Assembly (NCBI RefSeq): GCF_007667425.1
Contig: NZ_VDRC01000001.1
Span: 496,001-560,000, forward strand
Source: Microbacterium sp. 1.5R
GTDB lineage: Bacteria; Actinomycetota; Actinomycetes; Actinomycetales; Microbacteriaceae
Direction of reading: 5' to 3'
Length of the DNA stretch: 64,000 nucleotides
Below are positions 1-7,279 of the stretch, piece by piece. A model generated the notes under the pieces. It ran no database searches. It was not told where the DNA came from and was given only the letters and a program-made list of their open reading frames with translations. The position numbers were made by a program, and so were the translations under genes. How positions within the stretch are numbered: position 1 is the first letter of the stretch; the number at the start of each line of letters is the position of its first letter.

Positions 1-193
1 GGCCCGCCTCAGCAATCAGGCCTTCGTCGAGGAGGCGGCGCGTGATGTTCGTCACAGTCTGCGCGGACAGCCCCGTCGCATCCACGAGCTCGATGCGGCT
101 GAGCCCCTCGACGGACCGGCGGATCGCTTCCAGAATCACCGACTGATTGAAGTCGCCCATCCGCGGGAGGTTGGTACCCCGGCGCATTGCCAT
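1..193 (-). CDS. ROK-family transcriptional regulator, N-terminal part
   Basis: Only the first 64 codons lie in the window; the rest runs off the left edge. The visible protein is a winged helix-turn-helix of the kind found at the N-terminus of ROK (repressor, ORF, kinase) regulators: a short basic leader, then a helix around SVILEAIRRS, a recognition segment around LSAQTVTNITRRLL and a wing ending LIAEAG. ROK regulators usually carry a sugar-kinase-like domain after this, which cannot be checked here. The ATG at 193 is preferred over the one at 200, which is in another frame. A MarR-type regulator is the main alternative. Confidence 0.7.
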   Translation of the reverse strand, partial: MAMRRGTNLPRMGDFNQSVILEAIRRSVEGLSRIELVDATGLSAQTVTNITRRLLDEGLIAEAG

Positions 194-238
194 GACCCAT
201 CTTCTCGCATCCGGACGGCTCCGTGTCCCCCAAAATAC

Positions 239-274
239 CTACAGACAACGTCTGGAATAACTACGAAACTGTAG
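239..274. promoter_or_regulatory. Inverted repeat upstream of the ROK regulator
   Basis: CTACAG at 239-244 is mirrored by CTGTAG at 269-274. A nested AGAC-AAC-GTCT lies at its left end. The AT-rich centre stands out from the GC-rich surroundings. It sits 46 bp upstream of the ROK start, where an autoregulatory operator would be expected. The function is inferred. Confidence 0.35.
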
Positions 275-365
275 AAGACGCTTCGCGTTCGGCTGGTCTC
301 TCTGTCCCAGGGTAGATAGACGCAGACCGGTCATCGGCGGACGGTTTTCGGGTAACTGTCCGCAC

Positions 366-398
366 GGCGAGGGGCGGGCGGCTTCGCCGCCCCTCGCC
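366..398 (-). terminator. Intrinsic terminator hairpin behind the two-component operon
   Basis: A perfect 12-bp GC stem (GGCGAGGGGCGG at 366-377 with its complement at 387-398) encloses a 9-nt loop. It lies 85 bp beyond the last gene of the minus-strand operon that starts at 3374. There is no clear U-tract, which is common in high-GC actinobacteria. The rest of 200-482 holds nothing else recognisable. Confidence 0.55.
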
Positions 399-482
399 CA
401 TTCTCTTTCCGCCCTCGCCTCCGACCTCCTCCCCCGGTCGGAGTCGAGGCGCGCGGCCGTCCGAGTCCGGCGAACGCCCGGA

Positions 483-1490
483 TCAGCGAGCGCTGTCGCG
501 GGGGATCTCGTGCCACACGTCGACGGCGTCGTCGTCGCTGGCCATGCCGGCGCTCGCTCGTCCGACGACCGTGATGGCGGTGCGCGGATCACGCGCGGCG
601 CGGATGATCCACCTCTCGGCGCGAGCCTGCCGCAAAACCTCGGCCAGCTCGTCACGGATCTCCGAACGACGGGTCTCGGGAACGTCGTCCATCCCGCCCT
701 CGTCGAACACGGTGACGACCGCTCCACGTCGACGCGCCTCCTCGATGGCGTCACGCACCGCATCGTTGAGCAGATCGCCCCCGCGCAGCTCGTCGCGGAG
801 CCGCCCCTCCGCCAGTCGGGCCTCCAGCCGTTCCTCCCGGTCGAGTGCACCGCGAGTCGCGACTGCTCGACTGAGCAGGGGCCCGGCCACGGCGACGGCG
901 AACTGCGTACGCAGGCGCCGCTCCTTCTGCCGCACCTGCTGCGTCGCGTGCCAGGCCGACACCGCCTGCTGGATCCCGGCCAGCCTCTCGGTGTCGCGGA
1001 CAGCTCGATCCCAGAACATCACCAGCAAATGCGCGACCACCACCCACATCACGGACCCGACCAGTCCGAGCGACAGCGAGACGAGGAAGCCGAGCGACGC
1101 GGAAGAGGCAGCGACCAGGATGACGACGATCATCCAGCCGATGAGGAACCTCCGCCTGACGACGCAGACGATCCCGAGCAGCCCGAGCGCCCCGATATAC
1201 CAGGTCGCGAAGGGCGCCGTGAGCGTGGCAGGGTCGAGCGACACGGTGACGAGCACGGGGATGACCACGCTCGACGCGAGCGCGAGCAGGGCGGTCCACA
1301 GCGGCATCCGCACCGACACCGCCGAATCCCACAGGATCGCGGCATTGACCACGACGAGATACAGGGCGATCGCGGCGACCATCAGCAGCGGACCCGTGGG
1401 TTGCTCGATCCACCACACGCCGCGGGCGGCGAAGTACATCGCGAATCCGACCGCCAGCGAGGTCGCGACACTGCGGACCGACCTGTTCAC
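483..1490 (-). CDS. Membrane protein partner of a two-component system, degenerate kinase-like C-terminus
   Basis: This is the third gene of the response regulator-kinase operon. The protein (335 aa) has about six membrane segments in its first 165 residues, then a coiled, highly charged cytoplasmic region. The tail holds RDELRGGDLLNDAVRDAIEE and RRGAVVTVFDEGG, which resembles the end of kinase-like proteins, but no phosphoacceptor His motif and no N or G box is visible. The GTG at 1490 overlaps the kinase stop as GTGA and has a GGGAG ribosome site 5 nt upstream; a GTG at 1502 is possible. I infer a regulatory partner or pseudokinase. It has no recognised name. Confidence 0.6.
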   Translation of the reverse strand: MNRSVRSVATSLAVGFAMYFAARGVWWIEQPTGPLLMVAAIALYLVVVNAAILWDSAVSVRMPLWTALLALASSVVIPVLVTVSLDPATLTAPFATWYIGALGLLGIVCVVRRRFLIGWMIVVILVAASSASLGFLVSLSLGLVGSVMWVVVAHLLVMFWDRAVRDTERLAGIQQAVSAWHATQQVRQKERRLRTQFAVAVAGPLLSRAVATRGALDREERLEARLAEGRLRDELRGGDLLNDAVRDAIEEARRRGAVVTVFDEGGMDDVPETRRSEIRDELAEVLRQARAERWIIRAARDPRTAITVVGRASAGMASDDDAVDVWHEIPRDSAR

Positions 1491-2722
1491 GGGCGCTCCC
1501 ACCCCAGCGTGACGATCGTGCCCCTCTCCGTCGACTCGATCTCCGCGGTCCCGGCGACACCTGCCATGCGCGCGAGGATCGATGCCCGGATGCCGAGCCG
1601 ATCGGCCCCGATCGTCTCGAGATCGAAGCCGGGCCCGGTGTCGGAGATCGTCAGCTCGATGCCCTCGTCGCCTCGTCCCTCCGCCAGGATGTGCAGACCT
1701 CGTCCGTTCGCATGGGTCACGGCGTTGCCGAGGGCCTGACGGGCGGCGAGCACGAGGGCCCTGGCGACGCGTCCCGGGATGAGACCGATGCCGCCCCGCT
1801 CCTCGACGATCGCGTCTGCTCCGAGCTCGGAGAGGGCGCGGCGCAGCTCCCCGACGATCTGCGCCGTCGCGACCGGATCGTCGCTGCCCTCCTGAGCGAC
1901 CGCCGCCTCGGTGTTCGCCAGACGGGTGAGGGCTTCTCGCGCCATCGCGACGGCGAGCTCACGAGCCCGCTCGCCCTCGGCGCGCTCCACGGCGATGAGC
2001 GCGGCGAGCACGCTGTCGTGCATGAGCGCCGACATGGCGACGCGCTCCTCCTCCGCGGCGGCGGCGGCCGCGGCATCCGCGTACGACGACACCGCGCGCG
2101 CCCTTGCCTCGTCCACACCGGCCGCGACGGATCGGAACATCCATCCGAGGGAGATGATGACGATCCCGAGGATCAGTGTGAAGGACACGTCGAAGGCTGT
2201 CGTGACCCAGAAGTCGCGCGAGAATCCGCCTTCGACGAGTCGGACGTATCCGTAGACCAGAGGCAGACCGACGGCCCAGGCGAACTGTAGTCCGAGGGGG
2301 AACGCCAGCATCGCCGCCACGACGCCGACGTTGACGAGGAAGAAGATCCACGGCTGGTCGGTGGCGGAGCCGCCCGACACTCCGACCAGGCTCGGCCACG
2401 CGCCGAGCGCGAGCACGTACACGACCGCGAACAGACCGGATGCCGCGCGCACGCCTCGTCCGGTCAGGCACGCGACCAGCATGAGCGCGAAGGGCACGTA
2501 CACCGCCAGCAGCGTGACGACGCGCGGAGCGTCGCCCCACGACGTGGTGGACACCGCGGCGATCAGCGCCTGCGCGCCGAGGACGGAGGAGCCGATCGCG
2601 ACGACCGTCGCGAGGATGCGCTCCATGCGCTTGCCGGTGAACCGCTCGAACTCGGTCTCCACGCTGCCCGGAGAAGGGATCTGACTCCAGGCCTCGCGGA
2701 TGCTGAGCGGCTCAGTGGGCAC
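1487..2722 (-). CDS. Sensor histidine kinase, NarL-partner type
   Basis: A 411-residue membrane histidine kinase that should phosphorylate the regulator encoded just upstream. Residues 33-200 form about six membrane segments with no large extracellular domain. The dimerisation segment has MHDSVLAAL with the probable phosphoacceptor His235. The ATPase domain shows an N box (LGNAVTH, Asn333), a G1 box DTGPGF at 361-366 and a G2-like RLGIR at 375-379. The reading frame stays open further upstream, but that part lies inside the regulator gene. The GTG at 2722, overlapping the regulator by 11 nt, gives a sensible N-terminus. The signal sensed is not evident; a membrane-embedded sensor suggests envelope stress or a lipophilic compound. 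Confidence 0.85.
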   Translation of the reverse strand: MPTEPLSIREAWSQIPSPGSVETEFERFTGKRMERILATVVAIGSSVLGAQALIAAVSTTSWGDAPRVVTLLAVYVPFALMLVACLTGRGVRAASGLFAVVYVLALGAWPSLVGVSGGSATDQPWIFFLVNVGVVAAMLAFPLGLQFAWAVGLPLVYGYVRLVEGGFSRDFWVTTAFDVSFTLILGIVIISLGWMFRSVAAGVDEARARAVSSYADAAAAAAAEEERVAMSALMHDSVLAALIAVERAEGERARELAVAMAREALTRLANTEAAVAQEGSDDPVATAQIVGELRRALSELGADAIVEERGGIGLIPGRVARALVLAARQALGNAVTHANGRGLHILAEGRGDEGIELTISDTGPGFDLETIGADRLGIRASILARMAGVAGTAEIESTERGTIVTLGWERP

Positions 2723-3374
2723 TCGGCGTCCCGTCGGCGGCGACGATGCCGTCTTCCATCGCGCGTCGGAGCAGATCGACCTTGGTCGGCGCCGGCCGGC
2801 CGACTTCGACGTACTTGACTCGGATGCGGGTGATGTTCTCCTTGGCGGTCGAATAGGCGACCCCCAGGCGCTCCGCCACGGCCTTGAGCGGCAACCCCGT
2901 CGCGTAGAGGCGCAGCACCTCGCGCTCGCGTGTCGACAGCTGGGCATCGGCGAAATCACGATCCCCGTCGACCGCGCTCGCCCACTCCACGTTGTTCAGC
3001 GCCTCTCCCTGCGCGACGGTGCGGATCGCATCGAGCACGTCGTCCAGCGCGGATGACTTGCTCACGACCCCGGCGGCGCCCGCGACGAGCGCCTCCCTGA
3101 CGGCAGCAGGGCGGTCGGCCACACTGTGGATGACGACGCTCGCACCGTCCGCGACGAGCGAGGTCACGTTCTCGGTCACGGTCGTCCCGTCACCGAGGGT
3201 GAGGTCGAGGACGACGACGTCGGCGGGAGCGGCGGCCGTCGCGGCACGCCAGTCGAGATAGGCGCCGACGGTGCTGCCGGAGAACACCACGGTTCCGGCG
3301 CCATCACGGGCGCAGGCCGCTTCGAGCCCCAGACGGACGGACTCGTGATCATCGATCAGTGCGACCCTGCTCAT
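2712..3374 (-). CDS. Response regulator, NarL/FixJ family
   Basis: A two-domain DNA-binding response regulator of 220 aa. The receiver has the acidic pocket Asp8-Asp9 and the phosphoacceptor Asp57 in VVVLDLTLGDG. The C-terminal LuxR-type helix-turn-helix (roughly residues 145-210) contains STREREVLRLYATG and the recognition helix of LGVAYSTAKENITRI. It is the first gene of an overlapping three-gene operon with its kinase. The ATG at 3374 is preceded by TAGGCT at 3381-3386 with a 6-nt gap and no ribosome site, so the transcript is probably leaderless and separate from the methyltransferase gene upstream. Confidence 0.92.
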   Translation of the reverse strand: MSRVALIDDHESVRLGLEAACARDGAGTVVFSGSTVGAYLDWRAATAAAPADVVVLDLTLGDGTTVTENVTSLVADGASVVIHSVADRPAAVREALVAGAAGVVSKSSALDDVLDAIRTVAQGEALNNVEWASAVDGDRDFADAQLSTREREVLRLYATGLPLKAVAERLGVAYSTAKENITRIRVKYVEVGRPAPTKVDLLRRAMEDGIVAADGTPSAH

Positions 3375-3380
3375 CCGCCC

Positions 3381-3386
3381 AGCCTA
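3381..3386 (-). promoter_or_regulatory. -10 element, leaderless start of the response regulator gene
   Basis: TAGGCT read on the minus strand ends 6 nt before the ATG at 3374. No convincing -35 is seen. It belongs to a window-wide set of such starts. Confidence 0.55.
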
Positions 3387-3416
3387 GTGAGTCCCGGTGG
3401 GGGTCGAGATCGGGTG

Positions 3417-4646
3417 TCAGCGGGTCAGCAGCGCGACGACCTCGAAGTGGTGCGAATGCGGGAACAGGTCGAAGGCGCGGAGCCTGGGCACCTGCCAGCC
3501 GTGCTCGCGGAACGTGCCGAGGTCTCGCGCGAGGGCCACCGGGTCGCAGGCCACGTAGGCGATCGCTTGCGGATCGAGTTCATTGAGAGCATCGACGACC
3601 CCGCGCCCTGCTCCCGCGCGAGGCGGGTCGAGGACGACGGCGCCGGCCCGTGAGCCCGACGGGAGCCCGGCGAGGAAGCGATCCACGCGTGCCGTGACGG
3701 CCGTGGCGCCGAGCGGGGCGAGGTTCGCGGCGGCATGGGCGGTGGCGCGAGGATTGGACTCGACCGTCACGATGTCCGTGCCCCCGAGGTCGGCCAGTGT
3801 CGCGGCGAAGAGCCCGACACCGCCGTAGAGGTCATAGTGTGTCCGATCCTCGTCGACGTGGCCGTCCAGGATGCCGTACACGGCCGCGTCGAGGACCGAT
3901 GCTGCCCGCGGATGCACCTGCCAGAACCCGCCGGCATCCAACTGGAAGCTCCGATCGCCGACGCGCTCCTGCACGATCTCGGGCGCCGGTCGGCGGCTCA
4001 CCCCCCGACGCGGTCGCTCGGGCTGCGAGTCGCGTCGGATGATGCGGACTTCGCCGTCCTCCGGCTCGACCAGCTCGATGCTTCCTGCTCCCGCGCCGGT
4101 CAGCCTCAGCGCAGCCTCCGCGACGGCGGGGCGAGCGAGGGGATGCGAGGCGACGGGGATGATCCGGTGACTGCGGGCGGCGTACGGTCCGACCGTCCCG
4201 TCGTCACCGACGTGCAAGGTCACCCGCGTGCGCCACCCGGTGCCGTCGCCCGAGTCGACAGCCTCGATCTCGGGGGCGTCGAGCCCTGGCCCGGCGAACC
4301 TGTCCAGAGCCTCGCTCAGCACCCGACGCTTCAGGATCCTCTGCTCGGCGAGGTCGATGTGACCGAGGTCGGCGCCCCCGGCCCGCTGTTCCGGCGCCCG
4401 CGAGATGTCGGCCTCCGCCCACACGTGCGGGCGGCGATGCGGCGAGGCCTCGAGGACCTCGACCGTCTCGGCGCGCCAGAAGCTCTTCGACGAGCCCGTC
4501 GACTCGGGATCGAGACGGGCACGCACCCGCTCTCCGGGGATGGCGTCGGAGACGAACACGACGCGCCCCTCGTGACGGGCGATGAAGGTGCCGCCGTGCG
4601 CGATGCCGGTGATGTCCAGATCGAGCAGGTCCGCGGAAGAAGTCAT
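3417..4646 (-). CDS. Class I RNA (uracil-5-)methyltransferase, TrmA/RlmD family
   Basis: A SAM-dependent methyltransferase that should put a methyl group on C5 of a uridine in rRNA or tRNA. An N-terminal TRAM-like RNA-binding domain covers about residues 4-65. The SAM site is DLYGGVGLF at 272-280, followed by VLDPPRAGAG. Catalytic Cys367 lies in YVACDPVALARDL, and the family's general-base Glu appears in HHFEVVALL near the end. Cys367 is the only cysteine in the 409 residues, so the 4Fe-4S cluster of RlmD-type enzymes is missing; the corresponding stretch reads PEQRAGGADLGHID. The target base cannot be told from sequence. It is divergent from maf, with a 23-bp gap between the two start codons. 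Confidence 0.88.
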   Translation of the reverse strand: MTSSADLLDLDITGIAHGGTFIARHEGRVVFVSDAIPGERVRARLDPESTGSSKSFWRAETVEVLEASPHRRPHVWAEADISRAPEQRAGGADLGHIDLAEQRILKRRVLSEALDRFAGPGLDAPEIEAVDSGDGTGWRTRVTLHVGDDGTVGPYAARSHRIIPVASHPLARPAVAEAALRLTGAGAGSIELVEPEDGEVRIIRRDSQPERPRRGVSRRPAPEIVQERVGDRSFQLDAGGFWQVHPRAASVLDAAVYGILDGHVDEDRTHYDLYGGVGLFAATLADLGGTDIVTVESNPRATAHAAANLAPLGATAVTARVDRFLAGLPSGSRAGAVVLDPPRAGAGRGVVDALNELDPQAIAYVACDPVALARDLGTFREHGWQVPRLRAFDLFPHSHHFEVVALLTR

Positions 4647-4652
4647 CCTTCG

Positions 4653-4662
4653 AGGATACGGT
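4653..4662. promoter_or_regulatory. Overlapping divergent -10 elements of the methyltransferase and maf genes
   Basis: On the minus strand TATCCT (4653-4658) ends 6 nt before the ATG at 4646. On the plus strand TACGGT (4657-4662) ends 7 nt before the ATG at 4670. The two hexamers share two base pairs, so two polymerases could not both occupy the site. Confidence 0.5.
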
Positions 4663-4669
4663 GGTGCAC

Positions 4670-5308
4670 ATGCGCGTCTGCCTGGCCTCCACCTCCCCCG
4701 CCCGCCTGATGCTGCTGCGGCAGGCCGGTATCGAGCCCCTCACGCAGTCGCCCGGGGTCGATGAGGAGGCACTGGCCGCCGCCGCGGCGGTCGAGCGGGG
4801 CTCCGAACTCCCGCCGTCCGAGCTGGTCCTGCTCCTCGCACGCGCCAAAGCCGCCGACGTCGCGCATCGGCTCGCGGCCGAGGGCTCCTTCGACGGCCTG
4901 GTGATCGGCGGCGACTCGATGTTCGCGCTCGGCGGCCGCGTCTACGGCAAGCCGTACACGCCGGAGGAGGCCACGCGGCGATGGCACGAGATGCGGGGAG
5001 CCACCGGCATCCTGCACTCCGGCCACTCCGTTTTCCGGGTGTCTCCCGGCGCCGAGCCGGTCGAGGCGACCGCCACCGCCGAGGCCTCGGTCACCTTCGC
5101 GGACGATGTCTCGGATGCCGAGATCGCCGCGTACGTCGCATCGGGTGAGCCCCTGCTCGTGGCCGGCGCGTTCACCGTCGACAGTCTCGGCGGAGCCTTC
5201 ATCACCCGCGTCGAGGGTGATCCGTCGACGGTCGTCGGCATGTCGCTGTCGACGGTTCGCCGGCTCGCTGCCGAGCTCGGCGTTCGGTGGACGGACCTGT
5301 GGTCGTAG
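4670..5308 (+). CDS. maf: Maf-family nucleoside triphosphate pyrophosphatase
   Basis: A house-cleaning enzyme that hydrolyses non-canonical or selected nucleoside triphosphates to the monophosphate and pyrophosphate. The protein (212 aa from this start) opens with CLASTSPARLMLLRQAGI, the Maf signature, and carries VIGGDSMFALGGRVYGKP with the conserved catalytic Asp, then a Gly/Phe-rich GAFTVDSLGGAFI. In-frame GTG codons at 4661 and 4664 are alternative starts, and a GAGGA at 4652 would suit 4664. The TACGGT element 7 nt before the ATG at 4670 favours a leaderless start there. It is slightly longer than typical Maf proteins. Confidence 0.9.
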   Translation: MRVCLASTSPARLMLLRQAGIEPLTQSPGVDEEALAAAAAVERGSELPPSELVLLLARAKAADVAHRLAAEGSFDGLVIGGDSMFALGGRVYGKPYTPEEATRRWHEMRGATGILHSGHSVFRVSPGAEPVEATATAEASVTFADDVSDAEIAAYVASGEPLLVAGAFTVDSLGGAFITRVEGDPSTVVGMSLSTVRRLAAELGVRWTDLWS

Positions 5309-5373
5309 GGTCCCCTCCACGTTTCCGCCCCTTTCTTGTGGGGAGTCGTCAAAGGGATCGGCACTCTTCTCGC

Positions 5374-5379
5374 TAGGCT
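5374..5379 (+). promoter_or_regulatory. -10 element, leaderless start of the biotin carboxylase gene
   Basis: TAGGCT ends 7 nt before the ATG at 5387, and the 7-nt gap contains no ribosome site. Confidence 0.55.
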
Positions 5380-5386
5380 GACAACC

Positions 5387-7153
5387 ATGCCTGATATCGC
5401 CAAGGTGCTCATCGCCAACCGCGGCGAGATCGCCGTCCGCATCATCCGCGCCGCCCGGGATTCCGGTATCGCCTCGGTCGCCGTCTACGCCGATCAAGAC
5501 CGCGATGCGCTGCACACCCGTCTCGCCGACGAGGCCTACGCCCTGGGCGGCGCCACCAGCGCGGAGACGTACCTGCAGATCGAGAAGATCCTCTCGGTCG
5601 CCCGACGCGCCGGCGCCGACGCCGTGCACCCGGGCTACGGCTTCCTCGCTGAGAACGCCGACTTCGCCCGAGCCGTCATCGGCGCAGGCATGACGTGGAT
5701 CGGCCCGTCGCCCGAGGCCATCGAGGCGCTCGGCGACAAGGTCACCGCTCGTCACGTCGCCGAGAAGGTGGGCGCACCGCTCGCCCCCGGCACCCCCGGC
5801 CCCGTGTCGGGTGCGGACGAGGTCATCGCGTTCGCGCAGGAGTACGGCCTTCCCATCGCGATCAAGGCCGCCTACGGTGGCGGCGGACGCGGCCTCAAGG
5901 TCGCCCGCGAGCTCGACGAGGTCGCCGAGCTGTTCGAATCGGCGACCCGTGAGGCGGTCGCCGCCTTCGGCCGCGGCGAGTGCTTCGTGGAGAAGTACCT
6001 CGACAAGCCGCGACACGTGGAGACCCAGTGCCTGGCGGATGCCGCGGGCAACGTCGTGGTGATCTCGACGCGCGACTGCTCGCTGCAGCGCCGTCACCAG
6101 AAGCTCGTCGAGGAGGCCCCAGCGCCCTACCTCACCGACGACCAGAACGCGCAGCTCTACGCGGCGTCGAGGGCGATCCTCAAGGAGGTCGGCTACGTCG
6201 GCGCCGGCACCTGCGAGTTCCTCATCGGCGCCGACGGCACGGTGTCGTTCCTTGAGGTGAACACCCGCCTCCAGGTCGAGCACCCCGTCTCCGAAGAGGT
6301 CACGGGCATCGACCTCGTCCGCGAGCAGTTCCGCATCGCCGCCGGCGGCACGATCGACTACGACGACCCCGCACCGACCGGCCACTCCTTCGAGTTCCGC
6401 ATCAACGGCGAGGACCCGGGTCGCGGGTTCCTGCCCCAGCCCGGCCCCATCCACGTCTTCAAGACGTTCGGCGGACCGGGCGTCCGTCTCGACTCCGGTG
6501 TCACCGCCGGCGATTCCGTGTCTGGGGCCTTCGACTCGCTGCTCGCGAAGATCATCGTCACCGGCAGGGACCGCGCCGAGGCGCTCGAGCGCTCGCGTCG
6601 TGCCCTCGAGGAGTTCGAGGTCGCGGGACTCCCCACCGTGCTCCCCTTCCATCGCAAGGTCGTCAACGACCCCGCGTTCACGGCGGAGAACGGTGAGTTC
6701 GGCGTCTTCACTCGATGGATCGAGACGGAGTTCGACAACGACATCCCCGCGTGGGACGGCGAGCTGGAGTCTCCCGCCGCCGAATCCGGCCGCCACACGG
6801 TCGTGGTCGAGGTCGGCGGCAAGCGTCTCGAGGTGAGCCTGCCCGACCGCGTCGCGGTCGCCGCCGGCTCCGTCGGCCGTCCGGCCGCCGTGCCGCCGTC
6901 GCGTCGCAGCCACGCCACCTCGGTGAGCGCAGGGGCCTCTGGCGATGCCGTGAAGTCGCCCATGCAGGCGACGGTCGTCAAGATCGCCGTCGAAGAAGGG
7001 CAGCAGGTCGTCAAGGGCGACCTCGTCGTGGTGCTCGAGGCGATGAAGATGGAGCAGCCGCTGCAGGCGCACAAGGACGGCGTGATCGGCAACATCAACG
7101 CGGATGCCGGCGCCACCGTGTCTGCGGGGCATCAGCTGCTCACGATCAGCTGA
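5387..7153 (+). CDS. accA3: Acyl-CoA carboxylase alpha subunit, biotin carboxylase plus BCCP
   Basis: A 588-residue biotin-dependent carboxylase subunit. It carboxylates its own biotin with ATP and bicarbonate and passes the carboxyl group to a separate beta subunit that acts on acetyl- or propionyl-CoA. Domains in order: biotin carboxylase N-domain ([20 protein letters not shown]), ATP-grasp with the glycine-rich [13 protein letters not shown], the C-domain ending near residue 450, a linker, and a C-terminal biotinyl domain with EAMKMEQ, biotinylated at Lys554. The BC+BCCP fusion is typical of actinobacterial AccA3/PccA proteins. No beta subunit is nearby. The symbol follows the mycobacterial homologue and is not proof of the substrate. 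The reading frame is open for 17 codons upstream, but the start at 5387 fits the family. Confidence 0.93.
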   Translation: MPDIAKVLIANRGEIAVRIIRAARDSGIASVAVYADQDRDALHTRLADEAYALGGATSAETYLQIEKILSVARRAGADAVHPGYGFLAENADFARAVIGAGMTWIGPSPEAIEALGDKVTARHVAEKVGAPLAPGTPGPVSGADEVIAFAQEYGLPIAIKAAYGGGGRGLKVARELDEVAELFESATREAVAAFGRGECFVEKYLDKPRHVETQCLADAAGNVVVISTRDCSLQRRHQKLVEEAPAPYLTDDQNAQLYAASRAILKEVGYVGAGTCEFLIGADGTVSFLEVNTRLQVEHPVSEEVTGIDLVREQFRIAAGGTIDYDDPAPTGHSFEFRINGEDPGRGFLPQPGPIHVFKTFGGPGVRLDSGVTAGDSVSGAFDSLLAKIIVTGRDRAEALERSRRALEEFEVAGLPTVLPFHRKVVNDPAFTAENGEFGVFTRWIETEFDNDIPAWDGELESPAAESGRHTVVVEVGGKRLEVSLPDRVAVAAGSVGRPAAVPPSRRSHATSVSAGASGDAVKSPMQATVVKIAVEEGQQVVKGDLVVVLEAMKMEQPLQAHKDGVIGNINADAGATVSAGHQLLTIS

Positions 7154-7172
7154 CGGCATCCGTCTCGCTCTT

Positions 7173-7256
7173 CGCCGAGACCCCGCTTTCACGCCGAGAC
7201 CCCGGGCTGCTGACGTCAGCGGCCCGGGGTCTCGGCGTGAAAGCGGGGTCTCGGCG
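7173..7256. repeat. 84-nt inverted repeat between two convergent genes, likely bidirectional terminator
   Basis: A perfect 35-bp inverted repeat (7173-7207 against 7222-7256) flanks a second small palindrome, GCTGACGTCAGC at 7209-7220. Each arm also contains CGCCGAGACCCCG twice (for example 7173-7185 and 7193-7205). It fills the gap between the convergent biotin carboxylase and flavoprotein genes. It would stop transcription from both sides. Its size is well beyond what a terminator needs, so a mobile palindromic element is also possible. Confidence 0.7.
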
Positions 7257-7279
7257 TCGGCGGACGCGCCCCGAATGCC

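Noticed and set aside
1490..1502. GTG at 1502 as the start of the kinase partner gene
   Set aside because: The GTG at 1490 overlaps the kinase stop by 4 nt and has a well-placed GGGAG; the one at 1502 has no such site.
4661..4670. GTG starts of maf at 4661 or 4664
   Set aside because: A GAGGA upstream makes 4664 possible, but the family normally starts at MRVCLASTSPAR and the -10 spacing fits a leaderless ATG at 4670.
4643..7192. An 849-codon minus-strand frame across maf and the biotin carboxylase gene
   Set aside because: It is antisense to two well-supported genes. It is Arg/Asp/His/Gly-rich and resembles no family; in such GC-rich DNA the antisense frame often lacks stops.
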